A stretch of DNA of 64,000 nt from Bacteroidota bacterium (GTDB lineage: Bacteria; Bacteroidota; Bacteroidia; NS11-12g; UBA955). The DNA lies in assembly GCA_027488835.1 (NCBI GenBank), contig JAIYAW010000008.1, positions 1-64,000 on the forward strand, written 5' to 3'. The notes under the pieces were generated by a model that was not told where the DNA came from, searched no databases, and saw nothing but the letters and a program-made list of their open reading frames with translations. The position numbers were made by a program, and so were the translations under genes. Position 1 is the stretch's first letter. Each line of letters opens with the position of its first letter. Shown here piece by piece: positions 26,586 to 35,031 of the stretch.

Positions 26586-27842
26586 TTAATCTTCAAATTC
26601 TTGACGAAGAATATTTTGCACAGCAACAATAGTTTCTTCTTCTAATTCAGTTCTCTTCAATAAATCTTCAACTGAACTATTGATTACATCTTTTGCAGAG
26701 TCTAAACCAATGCGTTTGAATTCTTCAATAATCCAAGTATCAATTTCATCTAAGAATTCATCTAAATCAACATCATCTTCACTGGTAACCACATTGTTTA
26801 CTCTGTAAACTTCAATTTGATAACCGGTTAATTTGCTTGCCAATTTGATATTATGACCGCCTCTACCAATTGCCAATGAAACTTGGTCGCTTTCTAAGAA
26901 AACGTTCGCTGTTTCACCATTAATATCCATTCTGCTAATATTTGCAGGCTGTAAAGAGCGTTGAATGTACAATGCATTATTGGTTGTAAAGTTAATTACG
27001 TCAATGTTTTCGTTGCGTAATTCACGAACTATACCATGAATACGAGCACCTTTAACACCCACACAAGCTCCAACAGGATCAATACGATCGTCGTAGCTTT
27101 CTACGGCAACTTTTGCTCTCTCTCCTGGTTCGCGAACAACGTTTTTAATGGTAATTAAACCATCTAAAATTTCAGGAACTTCCAATTCAAACAATCTTTC
27201 TAAGAACTCAGGTGAAGTTCTAGATAAGATAATTTTTGGAGTACCTTTATCCATGTCAACTTCATGAATTACGGCGCGAATGGTATCGCCTTTTTTGTAA
27301 ATGTCACGAGGGATCATCTGTTCTTTCGGTAAAGAAAGTTCATTTCCTTCATCATCTAAAATCATGATTTCACGTTTCCATACATTATAAACCTCACCGG
27401 TAATAATTTCACCTCGTTTATCTTTGTATTTTTTGAAAAGTTCGTCTTTTTCTAGTTCAATAATTCTGCTCATCAGAGCTTGACGTGCATTTAAAACGCT
27501 TCTTCTTCCGAAATCATCTAAGAATACTTGTTGAATACAATCTTCACCCACTGCATAGTCAGGCTCTAATTTTTGTGCTTCACTTACAGCAATGTGTAGG
27601 CTTTCGTCTTCAACTTCTCCTTGTTCAACGATCAAACGCAAATGATACATCTCAATATCACCTGTTTCGGTGTTAATGATAATGTCAAAGTTGGCATCTT
27701 GACCATATTTCTTTTTTAAGATATTTCTAAAAACATCTTCCAAAACACGCATCATTGTTGCGCGGTCAATGTTTTTGAACTCTTTAAATTCGGAGAAACT
27801 CTCCACCAGGTTAATACCGAGATCCTTGGCTTTAGTTTTCAT
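26586..27842 (-). CDS. nusA: Transcription termination/antitermination factor NusA
   Basis: A 418-residue RNA polymerase-binding factor. It has an N-terminal domain (1 to about 125), an S1 domain (about 140-205, GEIITGEVYNVWKREIMIL), and paired KH domains (about 215-350, DPVGACVGVKGARI and LAIGRGGHNIKLASKLTG). An acidic C-terminal tail of about 60 residues is present, without the long AR repeats of E. coli. It starts 1 base after rimP stops, so the two are coupled. Confidence 0.97.
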   Translation of the reverse strand: MKTKAKDLGINLVESFSEFKEFKNIDRATMMRVLEDVFRNILKKKYGQDANFDIIINTETGDIEMYHLRLIVEQGEVEDESLHIAVSEAQKLEPDYAVGEDCIQQVFLDDFGRRSVLNARQALMSRIIELEKDELFKKYKDKRGEIITGEVYNVWKREIMILDDEGNELSLPKEQMIPRDIYKKGDTIRAVIHEVDMDKGTPKIILSRTSPEFLERLFELEVPEILDGLITIKNVVREPGERAKVAVESYDDRIDPVGACVGVKGARIHGIVRELRNENIDVINFTTNNALYIQRSLQPANISRMDINGETANVFLESDQVSLAIGRGGHNIKLASKLTGYQIEVYRVNNVVTSEDDVDLDEFLDEIDTWIIEEFKRIGLDSAKDVINSSVEDLLKRTELEEETIVAVQNILRQEFED

Positions 27843-27843
27843 G

Positions 27844-28308
27844 TTATTTAAAACTTATTATAATTGTTGCTTGTTTAATTTGACTGTAAGGAATATTTGT
27901 TTCTTCAAATGAAACTTTTTTCCCTTTTCCTTTTATTTCCTTTTGAAAGAAAAAAACTGAATCTTCAATTTTTTCTAACTTTCCTATTAATGTTTCGTCG
28001 TTTGTTAAAACAAGATCGAATTTTCGACCAATATGTTTTGAAAATTGACGAATGTCTGTTAGAGGGTTATCTGCTCCAGGCGATGAGATCTCAAATGTAA
28101 ATGGTGTATCACCAAAATCATCCTCGTCAATAAGTGTAGAGACTTGCTTTGTGAAATCGGCTAAAGCTTTCATTGATAGCGCTTCTTCGCTATCAACATA
28201 AAAACTAAATAATCCATCTTCACTAACAGTTTGCTGCACAACAAATAACCCAAAAGGAGTTGCTTCAGCATCAACTATTAATCTCAATTTTTCACCTATT
28301 TTTTTCAT
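27844..28308 (-). CDS. rimP: Ribosome maturation factor RimP
   Basis: A 154-residue factor for 30S subunit assembly. The N-terminal alpha/beta domain and FEISSPGADNPLTDIRQF match the family (SSPGxDRPL motif), followed by a small SH3-like C-terminal domain. The start is ATG 28308. The frame is open to 28377, but that extension would translate the terminator hairpin of the preceding gene (28315-28347). It is the first gene of rimP-nusA-infB. Confidence 0.93.
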   Translation of the reverse strand: MKKIGEKLRLIVDAEATPFGLFVVQQTVSEDGLFSFYVDSEEALSMKALADFTKQVSTLIDEDDFGDTPFTFEISSPGADNPLTDIRQFSKHIGRKFDLVLTNDETLIGKLEKIEDSVFFFQKEIKGKGKKVSFEETNIPYSQIKQATIIISFK

Positions 28309-28314
28309 ATTCAA

Positions 28315-28347
28315 TAAAAAAGGGGACGGCTTGTGGCTTGTCCCCTT
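28315..28347 (-). terminator. Terminator of the peptidyl-prolyl isomerase operon
   Basis: An 8-bp GC-rich stem (28320-28327 with 28340-28347, AAGGGGAC/GTCCCCTT) is followed on the minus strand by a T-run. It is 45 bases after the isomerase stop and just ahead of rimP. Confidence 0.85.
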
Positions 28348-28392
28348 CCATTTAATTTCATTCGGAAAGTTCTGCAAATATACAGCGAAATT

Positions 28393-29301
28393 CTATTTTT
28401 TCCTAATAGAATTATTTTTCATTGGAATTACCTTGGTTGAAATAATACGTATATCGCTTTCAGGTCTGTCGTTTTTATCTGTTTGTGTAAATTGAATTTT
28501 ATCAATGATATGATAGCCCGAAACTACCTTTCCAAAAACTGTGTAATTCTTATCCAAGAAAGGAGTACCTCCCCAACTTCCGTATATATTTCTTACGTTT
28601 TCTGGCATTGTTTTGTAAGAAGCCTCAACCTGTTCTTTTACCAAAGGTTTGATTTCTTTCATTACCTGATCAACTGCCAATTGATTTCCCATTTCCATAG
28701 CTGTAGCAAAGCGCATTTTGTATTCAGTATTTTCTGGCTTTGACATAAATTCTTTTATGGCATTTTGTGAAATCATTTCTTTGAATTTTTCGCTAGAAAC
28801 AGGCGTTCCGGTTACAATATAAAATTGACTACCTGAGCTACTTTTGGTTGGATTGCGGTCGTCGCTTTCTCTCGCAGCAGCCAATGCACCTTTGAAATGA
28901 TAAAGGGTGTCATTGAATTCAGCTGGTATGGTTACTTTTGGTCCACCATCGCCAAGTTGTTGTCCCGGTTTTGCGTTTTTAGAGTTAGGGTCTCCGCCTT
29001 GAATCATGAATTGTTTGATTACTCGGTGAAACAATATTCCGTTGTAATATCCCTCAGAAGCCAATTTGTAAAAGTTATCGCTGTGTTTTGGTGTAGCAGG
29101 ATTTAATCCCAATGTAATTACACCATAATTGGTGGTGAATTCAACAGCATTCCAGTTTGTAGGAAGTGTTGTGTCGGGAACTGTCATTGGAATTGCCTCT
29201 TTTGCCAATTCTAATTTCATTTTTTCAACTTCGTCTAGTTTGGCAGTTTTTTGTTGACAGGCAAACAAGAAAATAGCAGGTATAAAGTATTTAATTTTCA
29301 T
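28393..29301 (-). CDS. Cyclophilin-type peptidyl-prolyl isomerase lipoprotein
   Basis: A 302-residue envelope foldase with a lipobox (FLFAC, Cys15). The cyclophilin core (about 50-280) has FHRVIKQFMIQGGDP, GALAAARE and GSQFYIVTG. An insert of about 70 residues (EKFKEMISQNAIKEF onward) is typical of the Bacteroidota form. The start is ATG 29301, which gives a proper lipoprotein signal; an upstream start at 29370 would not. It overlaps the end of the preceding gene by 11 bases. Confidence 0.92.
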   Translation of the reverse strand: MKIKYFIPAIFLFACQQKTAKLDEVEKMKLELAKEAIPMTVPDTTLPTNWNAVEFTTNYGVITLGLNPATPKHSDNFYKLASEGYYNGILFHRVIKQFMIQGGDPNSKNAKPGQQLGDGGPKVTIPAEFNDTLYHFKGALAAARESDDRNPTKSSSGSQFYIVTGTPVSSEKFKEMISQNAIKEFMSKPENTEYKMRFATAMEMGNQLAVDQVMKEIKPLVKEQVEASYKTMPENVRNIYGSWGGTPFLDKNYTVFGKVVSGYHIIDKIQFTQTDKNDRPESDIRIISTKVIPMKNNSIRKK

Positions 29302-29665
29302 TGAAATTGATAATTTCTTCTTGTTCAAAATATTCGATAATGTGCTGACGTAACAAATTTTCTTGCTCAAACAAAGTCAAATTAGGAATAGGCAATGCGT
29401 TTTCATATACTGGAAACCCATCTTGGTTAATTCCAACTTGTGTGTAGTATCCAGAATAACTTAAAACCCTGCAATTCGCGATGTGCATAAGCAATGTTTT
29501 TTCCTCTTTGGAGAATTTAGTTTCAGGCAATTGGCCCAATTCCCTGACTCCAATGATGAAAAGGATGGCATTTAAGTCTGGTTTTCGTTCGAATCTAGAT
29601 TCAAAAAAATCCATAACTTTTTTCCACTTGATTTTTATTTCTGCGTGTAGATTTTCTTGTATCAT
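29291..29665 (-). CDS. Conserved hypothetical protein
   Basis: Not recognised. 124 residues, cytoplasmic, mostly helical, acidic at the C-terminus (EYFEQEEIINFNEN). It has no signal, metal motif or known catalytic residues. It overlaps the isomerase gene by 11 bases, so the two are probably co-transcribed and coupled. A near-match -7 box (GACCTTTG, 29670-29677) sits 4 bases before the ATG. Confidence 0.75.
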   Translation of the reverse strand: MIQENLHAEIKIKWKKVMDFFESRFERKPDLNAILFIIGVRELGQLPETKFSKEEKTLLMHIANCRVLSYSGYYTQVGINQDGFPVYENALPIPNLTLFEQENLLRQHIIEYFEQEEIINFNEN

Positions 29666-29754
29666 GAATTACAAAGGTCGTATTTTTTTGGTACATTTTA
29701 TTCTGTTTATGCAGGTAATAATTAACTTTGACCCAATCATAAATTATTTGTAAA

Positions 29755-30558
29755 GTGTTTACTGAATCAGAATCAAATTTTAAAAACCTAGATGAGTTAA
29801 GTACCTCAGGATTAATGGAGGGAATTAACACAGAAGACAAATCTGTAGCTCTTGCTGTTGAAAGCGCAATTCCAAGTATTGTAAAACTGGTAGATGCGCT
29901 TTACGTTAAAATGTTAAATGGGGGAAGACTGTTTTACTTGGGTGCAGGTACCAGTGGCCGTTTAGGCGTTGTTGATGCTTCCGAATGTCCTCCAACCTTT
30001 GGCGTGCCTTTTGATAAGGTAATTGGCATTATGGCTGGTGGCGATGGCGCTATTCGCAAAGCTGTTGAGTTTGCTGAAGACGATACCACACAAGGAATCA
30101 AAGATTTAATGTCCTTCAATATCAATCAAAATGATTTTGTGGTTGGAATTGCAGCATCAGGCCGAACTCCATATGTGTTGAGCGCTCTTGAATCTTGTAA
30201 TAAAATGGGAATCGCAACAGGCGGAATTGCATGCAATTCAAATACTTTATTGAAGGACATTGCTAAGTTTCCAATTGAAGTTGTTACTGGACCAGAATTT
30301 GTAACCGGAAGTACCCGAATGAAAGCTGGCACCGCTACCAAAATGGTTTTAAATATGATTACAACTTCGGTAATGATTAAATTGGGACATGTGAAAGGGA
30401 ACAAAATGGTTGACATGCAATTGACAAATGACAAACTCATTGACAGAGGCACCAAAATGGTGATGGAAGAAACCGGTTTAGATTACAACACTGCAAACGC
30501 GGTATTGCTAACAGAAGGTAGCGTAAGAAAGGCTGTTGAGAAAATTCTTAATTGGTAA
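29755..30558 (+). CDS. murQ: N-acetylmuramic acid 6-phosphate etherase
   Basis: Cleaves the lactyl ether of MurNAc-6-phosphate to give GlcNAc-6-phosphate and D-lactate in cell-wall recycling. SIS-fold signatures: LGAGTSGRLGVVDASECPPTF, GIAASGRTPYVLSALE and GSTRMKAGTATKMVLN. 267 residues, slightly shorter than the E. coli enzyme (about 298) at both ends but with an intact core. The start is GTG at 29755; no suitable ATG precedes the core. Confidence 0.95.
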   Translation: MFTESESNFKNLDELSTSGLMEGINTEDKSVALAVESAIPSIVKLVDALYVKMLNGGRLFYLGAGTSGRLGVVDASECPPTFGVPFDKVIGIMAGGDGAIRKAVEFAEDDTTQGIKDLMSFNINQNDFVVGIAASGRTPYVLSALESCNKMGIATGGIACNSNTLLKDIAKFPIEVVTGPEFVTGSTRMKAGTATKMVLNMITTSVMIKLGHVKGNKMVDMQLTNDKLIDRGTKMVMEETGLDYNTANAVLLTEGSVRKAVEKILNW

Positions 30559-30559
30559 T

Positions 30560-31015
30560 TTAGGATAAAACTTCCCAAGTTTTATCTCCCATCAACCTCA
30601 CTGTATGTAAAAATTCCTTGAATGGCATTTTATTTCCCCATTCATAAGGTGCAACCATACTCAGTTGTTGAGAGTCATCTTCTCTGGAATACAAATGGTA
30701 AACTCCATTTACTACGGGTTCAAAATTTATATCTGCCTTATAAATGGCGTGAGAAACTTCAAGTCTATGTTCGATTTCTCTCGCCTGTTTCATCAATAGT
30801 TCCGCCTGTTTTTTAAGCATTTGAATTTGCTTTTCGGCTTGATGCTGCATGCTTTCATGTGCAGTTGCTTTCATCAAACGCTTATCAAGTGGTTCTATTT
30901 TTGGTGAGCTAACTGAAAGCGCATACGGTGCACTACTTAACTCTCCTTGATAGATGGCGTCTTTTAAGAATTTTGGTCTATTATCTGGAACAATATGATT
31001 GGTTTCGTTTTCCAA
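30560..31015 (-). CDS. DUF2452 family protein
   Basis: A 151-residue cytoplasmic protein. The VPDNRPKFL opening, a long coiled-coil-forming helix (about 55-100, with QAELLMKQAREIEHRLEVS) and the APYEWGNKMPFKEFL end match Bacteroidota DUF2452 proteins. Function unknown. The start is TTG at 31015; the frame is open to 31138 but that part overlaps the end of asd. It follows asd by 32 bases and is convergent with murQ (1-base gap). Confidence 0.82.
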   Translation of the reverse strand: MENETNHIVPDNRPKFLKDAIYQGELSSAPYALSVSSPKIEPLDKRLMKATAHESMQHQAEKQIQMLKKQAELLMKQAREIEHRLEVSHAIYKADINFEPVVNGVYHLYSREDDSQQLSMVAPYEWGNKMPFKEFLHTVRLMGDKTWEVLS

Positions 31016-31047
31016 GGTATCTAATAAACAAACAAGTTGCGAAATAG

Positions 31048-32040
31048 TTATTTCACAAATTCTTTTTTTATCAAATATTCTGCAATTTGAACCGCATTTG
31101 TTGCCGCACCTTTTCGTAGATTGTCTGATACCACCCACATATTCAATGTGTTATCGCAAGAATTGTCTATTCTTAATCTTCCTACAAAAACTTCGTCTTT
31201 ATCATGTGCTGTTAAAGGCATTGGATATAACAGTTTCGAAGGATCATCCTGTAAGATAATTCCCTCCGAATGAGATAGAATGTTTCTGATTTCTGCTAAA
31301 TCAATAGGCAATTCAAACGTAGCATTGATGCTTTCAGAATGTCCACCCATTGTTGGAACTCTTACAGTTGTGGCTGTGATTTTCAGGTCTGGAAGGTTCA
31401 TGATTTTTTTGGTTTCAAGCATCATTTTTTGTTCTTCCTTGGTGTATCCATCTTCAAGAAAAACATCAATATGTGGCAAAACATTCATGTCAATTTGATA
31501 AGGATAAACCGCATCTACTGAATTTCCAGCTCTTTCGTCCATCATTTGTTTTACCGCTTTTTGGCCAGTACCTGTTACACTTTGGTAAGTACTCACCACA
31601 ACCCGCTTTAATTGGTATTTAAGATGTAAGGGTTTCAATGCAACCACCATTTGAATGGTGGAGCAATTGGGATTTGCAATAATATAATCTGTTTGAGAAA
31701 TTGCATCGGCATTTACCTCAGGTACGATAAGAGGGATATTTTTCTGCATTCTCCAAGCACTAGAGTTGTCAATAACAAATGTTTTGTTGGCAGCAAATTT
31801 TGGAGCCCATTCTAAAGATGTAGAACCTCCGGCACTAAAAATTGCGATTGCCGGCTTTGCGTCAATTGCATCTTGCATTGATTGTATCTTGTAAGATTTT
31901 CCTTTATATATAATTTCTTTCCCAATGCTTTTTTCGGAAGCAACTGGAATAAGTTCAGTGATAGGAAAATTTCTTTCAGCCAAAACCTGCAACATTTTTG
32001 ACCCAACGAGGCCGGTTGCGCCAACTACCGCAACTTTCAT
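31048..32040 (-). CDS. asd: Aspartate-semialdehyde dehydrogenase
   Basis: Reduces aspartyl phosphate to aspartate semialdehyde, the branch point to lysine/diaminopimelate, threonine and methionine. 330 residues; NADP-binding GATGLVG at 7-13, catalytic C126 in NPNCST, and a substrate-binding His in GGHSES. The start codon overlaps the stop of the upstream lipoprotein gene (TAATG), so the two are coupled. Confidence 0.96.
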   Translation of the reverse strand: MKVAVVGATGLVGSKMLQVLAERNFPITELIPVASEKSIGKEIIYKGKSYKIQSMQDAIDAKPAIAIFSAGGSTSLEWAPKFAANKTFVIDNSSAWRMQKNIPLIVPEVNADAISQTDYIIANPNCSTIQMVVALKPLHLKYQLKRVVVSTYQSVTGTGQKAVKQMMDERAGNSVDAVYPYQIDMNVLPHIDVFLEDGYTKEEQKMMLETKKIMNLPDLKITATTVRVPTMGGHSESINATFELPIDLAEIRNILSHSEGIILQDDPSKLLYPMPLTAHDKDEVFVGRLRIDNSCDNTLNMWVVSDNLRKGAATNAVQIAEYLIKKEFVK

Positions 32041-32279
32041 TAATTTGCGGGTGGAGTGATGGCAGTACCCGGTTTTGAAACCTCTGCTTTTTCTGGTTTC
32101 ATGCTAACACTATCTTTTTTTGTGGTATCGGACATTAAGCTCTCAAAATCATCTTCTTGTGTGTTTTTGTCGATGCTGTCTTGAGAGGTTTTTTCTTGTT
32201 CGGTGTAAGCCGATTCATTTCCGCCACATGCAGTTAATGCAAATAGTGCGATTGTCGATAAAAATAGAATTTTTTTCAT
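32040..32279 (-). CDS. Small lipoprotein, unknown function
   Basis: 79 residues with a lipobox (LTAC, Cys18) and then a hydrophilic Ser/Lys/Glu/Asp/Thr-rich tail that looks disordered. It ends in the start codon of asd. Not assigned to a family. It lies 4 bases after the TrpF-like gene. Confidence 0.75.
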   Translation of the reverse strand: MKKILFLSTIALFALTACGGNESAYTEQEKTSQDSIDKNTQEDDFESLMSDTTKKDSVSMKPEKAEVSKPGTAITPPAN

Positions 32280-32283
32280 TATA

Positions 32284-32805
32284 TTATAATATTTCTAAGG
32301 TTTCAAAAAATTGGTTAAATAATTCGTAATCTTTCTTACCCAGTTCTTGTTCGACTGAACAATGCAAACTAATTGCTGCTGGTTCATTTTCAATAACCCA
32401 ATTGGCGCTTTCTTCGTTAGGTTCGTTGATATGGGTAATGTGATTGGTTGCATCTTGGTGAAATGAGCTATGTGACCACATATTTTCAGGGGCTGAAATA
32501 TTTCTGATAATCCAATCTAACTCAGGGTCGCTAAAAATTTCTTTTAAAGTTTGGTGCGCATTTTCATTGCATTCAATTCCATTAATTGGCAGCACATCAA
32601 ACCAGCTTTTTATTTTTAGGGGATTTGGTTCGCCGTAAATTTCTAAAATCAATTTAGGGCCAGAACACCAGCCAATAATTTGTTGTATCTTTTCTGGGGT
32701 AATGGCATATGATCCATCAATGGCAAAGCCTATCCAATCGGCCATAACTGCCGATGCATAACGGGCATCACCCAAATCTTGAATATGATTGAATTTTATT
32801 TTCAT
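32284..32805 (-). CDS. Short TrpF-like (beta/alpha) barrel protein
   Basis: 173 residues. The N-terminus (NHIQDLGDARYASAVMADWIGFAID) resembles the opening of phosphoribosylanthranilate isomerase, but the KICG start motif is absent and the chain lacks about 35 residues of the usual barrel length. The rest shows beta-alpha alternation (PKLILEIYGE, GIECNE, WVIENEPAAISLHC). No other Trp gene is near. Possibly a divergent TrpF homologue with another role; catalysis is doubtful. Confidence 0.6.
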   Translation of the reverse strand: MKIKFNHIQDLGDARYASAVMADWIGFAIDGSYAITPEKIQQIIGWCSGPKLILEIYGEPNPLKIKSWFDVLPINGIECNENAHQTLKEIFSDPELDWIIRNISAPENMWSHSSFHQDATNHITHINEPNEESANWVIENEPAAISLHCSVEQELGKKDYELFNQFFETLEIL

Positions 32806-32810
32806 GACAT

Positions 32811-32836
32811 AAAAAAGGCTGCCAGAGGCAGCCTTT
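32811..32836 (-). terminator. Terminator after pdhC
   Basis: A 10-bp perfect stem (32814-32823 with 32827-32836, AAAGGCTGCC/GGCAGCCTTT), 3-base loop and a T-run on the minus strand, 5 bases past the E2 stop. Confidence 0.9.
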
Positions 32837-32840
32837 CAAA

Positions 32841-34064
32841 TTATACGAGTAATTTAACTGGCTCCTCTAGATATTCTCTCACCGTTTTTAAGAAATCGGC
32901 ACCCATGGTACCGTCTACTACTCTATGGTCACAACTTAATGTAACCTTCATGGTTTTGACAATTTTAATTTCTCCATTTACAACGCCAACGCCTTCTTTT
33001 ACAGTTCCAACTGCCAAAATACAGGCATCAGGTGGGTTAATAATTGCGGTAAATTCATCAATTCCAAACATGCCTAAATTGCTTATGGTAAATGTATTGC
33101 CAGCCCAATCTTGCGGTTGTAATTTCTTTTCTTTTGCTTTTTTGCCGTAAGTTTTGATTTCAGAACTAATTTGATTTAATCCTTTTTGATCTGCAAAACA
33201 AACAACTGGCACCAACAATCCATCTTCAACAGCCATTGCCACACCAATATGAATGTGGTTGTTATATCTGATTTTTGTTCCTAACCAACTCGAGTTAATA
33301 TTCGGATGTTTTCTCAGTGCTACGGCGCAGGCTTTCACAACCAAATCATTCATTGAAATTTTCACTTCACTCACTTGGTTCATTTGTTCTCTTGCTGCTA
33401 CTGCCTTATCCATGTTGATTTCTACAGTTAAGTAAAAATGTGGTGCAGTAAATTTACTTTCGCTTAAACGTGCTGCAATGGTTTTTCTCATTTGCGACAC
33501 ATTTACTTCTGTGAAACTTTCTTGGCCTATCGGTGCAGCGCTCACTTTTGTAGTTGCAACGGAAGCAGATGAAGCGTTTTCAAGGTCTTTTTTCACAATT
33601 CTGCCATTTTCGCCAGAACCAACTACATTAGATAGATTAATGCCTTTATCTTCCGCAATTTTCTTTGCCAAAGGACTCGCTTTAAGTCTTTCATCATTTG
33701 CTGCACTTACAGAAACTGGCGCAGCTGCTGAGACATTGTTTACTGCAGAAGCAGGGGTGGCATCAGGAGTTGAAGTTGCAGCAGGAGTGGATGTTTTGTT
33801 TGCTAACAATGCCTGAAAATCTTCTCCAGGAGCACCTACAACAGCAATTGCACCGTCAACAGGAACAGCATTGCCCTGTTCAATAATCAAATGAAGTACA
33901 GTACCCTTTGCATATACTTCCATATCCATTGTTGCCTTGTCGGTTTCTACTTCCGCAAGAATATCACCACTTTTTACAGTATCACCCACTTTTACATTCC
34001 AACGCACAATGACACCTTCGGTCATAGTATCGCTCATTTTGGGTAGTGTAATTATTTCAGCCAT
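32841..34064 (-). CDS. pdhC: Dihydrolipoamide acetyltransferase, E2 of pyruvate dehydrogenase
   Basis: Core E2 subunit that transfers acetyl from lipoate to CoA. 407 residues: one lipoyl domain (1-78, lipoylated K43 in ETDKATMD), an Ala/Thr/Pro-rich linker, an E3-binding domain (about 130-170, ASPLAKKIAEDKGI), and the catalytic domain (about 185-407) with H380 in SCDHRVVDG. The start at ATG 34064 gives the standard MAEIITLPKMSDTMTEG; the frame is open to 34184, but that overlaps thyA. E1 and E3 genes are not in the window. Confidence 0.94.
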   Translation of the reverse strand: MAEIITLPKMSDTMTEGVIVRWNVKVGDTVKSGDILAEVETDKATMDMEVYAKGTVLHLIIEQGNAVPVDGAIAVVGAPGEDFQALLANKTSTPAATSTPDATPASAVNNVSAAAPVSVSAANDERLKASPLAKKIAEDKGINLSNVVGSGENGRIVKKDLENASSASVATTKVSAAPIGQESFTEVNVSQMRKTIAARLSESKFTAPHFYLTVEINMDKAVAAREQMNQVSEVKISMNDLVVKACAVALRKHPNINSSWLGTKIRYNNHIHIGVAMAVEDGLLVPVVCFADQKGLNQISSEIKTYGKKAKEKKLQPQDWAGNTFTISNLGMFGIDEFTAIINPPDACILAVGTVKEGVGVVNGEIKIVKTMKVTLSCDHRVVDGTMGADFLKTVREYLEEPVKLLV

Positions 34065-34086
34065 TTTATAATCGTTAAACGAACCA

Positions 34087-34094
34087 CAAAAATA
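34087..34094 (-). promoter_or_regulatory. -7 box for pdhC
   Basis: TATTTTTG on the minus strand, an exact match, 22 bases before the start at 34064. It is back-to-back with the thyA box. Confidence 0.6.
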
Positions 34095-34118
34095 ATACTT
34101 TTTTTGGGGACATTTGTT

Positions 34119-34126
34119 TAATTTTG
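34119..34126 (+). promoter_or_regulatory. -7 box for thyA
   Basis: TAATTTTG, an exact TANNTTTG match, 22 bases before the thyA ATG at 34149. Confidence 0.6.
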
Positions 34127-34148
34127 TAACAGAATTTTTGCCAAACCA

Positions 34149-34949
34149 ATGGAAACAAATCAATATGAGAATTTTTTGCGCCACGTTTTGGCAAATGGGA
34201 CCAGAAAAACCGACAGAACTGGAACAGGAACAATTAGTGTTTTTGGTGGGCAGTTAAGGTTTAATTTGGCCAAAGGATTTCCATTAATTACTACAAAAAA
34301 GGTACACTTAAAAAGCATTATATATGAATTGCTTTGGTTTTTAAAGGGCGAAACCAATACTGCTTATTTAAAGGAACATGGTGTGAGTATATGGGACGAA
34401 TGGGCCAGTGAAAGTGGCGAATTGGGTCCTGTTTACGGTAAGCAATGGAGATCTTGGGAATCCAAAGATGGTAAAATTATTGATCAAATTTCTGAGGCAA
34501 TTCAGTTAATTAAAAATACTCCTGATAGCCGAAGAATTATTGTTAATGCATGGAATGTTGGCGAATTAGATCAAATGGCGTTATTGCCTTGTCATACAAT
34601 GTTCCAATTTTATGTAGCCGATGGTAAATTAAGTTGTCAATTGTATCAACGAAGTGCCGATCTGTTTTTGGGAGTTCCATTTAATATTGCGAGCTATGCA
34701 CTTTTAACCATGATGGTGGCTCAAGTATGTAATTTAGGATTAGGTGATTTTGTCCATACTTTTGGCGATGCACATATTTATACCAACCACTTAGAGCAAG
34801 TGAATTTGCAACTTTCAAGAGAAGCAAAAGCATATCCTAAAATGATACTTAACACAGATATCAAAGACATTTTCAATTTTGATTTCGGTGATTTTACTAT
34901 TGAGGGATACGAACCGTGGCCTTCAATTAAGGCACCTGTTGCCATATAA
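34149..34949 (+). CDS. thyA: Thymidylate synthase
   Basis: Methylates dUMP to dTMP using methylenetetrahydrofolate. 266 residues, essentially E. coli length. Folate/dUMP-binding RKTDRTGTG, catalytic C148 in [32 protein letters not shown] and the terminal APVAI are all present. It diverges from pdhC. Confidence 0.98.
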   Translation: METNQYENFLRHVLANGTRKTDRTGTGTISVFGGQLRFNLAKGFPLITTKKVHLKSIIYELLWFLKGETNTAYLKEHGVSIWDEWASESGELGPVYGKQWRSWESKDGKIIDQISEAIQLIKNTPDSRRIIVNAWNVGELDQMALLPCHTMFQFYVADGKLSCQLYQRSADLFLGVPFNIASYALLTMMVAQVCNLGLGDFVHTFGDAHIYTNHLEQVNLQLSREAKAYPKMILNTDIKDIFNFDFGDFTIEGYEPWPSIKAPVAI

Positions 34950-34983
34950 TTTGCGATTTCTGCAATTTATTTACCTTTAAAAA

Positions 34984-35026
34984 TATCTTTGTTTGGATTA
35001 ATCCCATCTGAATTGAACTAATTTTG
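34984..35026 (+). promoter_or_regulatory. Two candidate -7 boxes for the TonB receptor gene
   Basis: TATCTTTG at 34984-34991 and TAATTTTG at 35019-35026 are both exact TANNTTTG matches. The second ends 5 bases before ATG 35032, so a transcript from it would be nearly leaderless. The first leaves a normal leader. Confidence 0.55.
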
Positions 35027-35031
35027 TTTAG

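Noticed and set aside
28309-28377. N-terminal extension of RimP
   Set aside because: It would translate the terminator hairpin of the isomerase operon, and the family starts at the internal ATG 28308.
29755-30558. MurQ considered as truncated
   Set aside because: It is only about 30 residues short of the E. coli protein, with all core motifs intact, so it is a compact form rather than a broken gene.
31016-31138. N-terminal extension of the DUF2452 protein
   Set aside because: It overlaps the end of asd in another frame, and the family begins near TTG 31015.
34065-34184. N-terminal extension of the E2 protein
   Set aside because: It covers the divergent promoter region and the beginning of thyA; the canonical lipoyl domain starts at ATG 34064.
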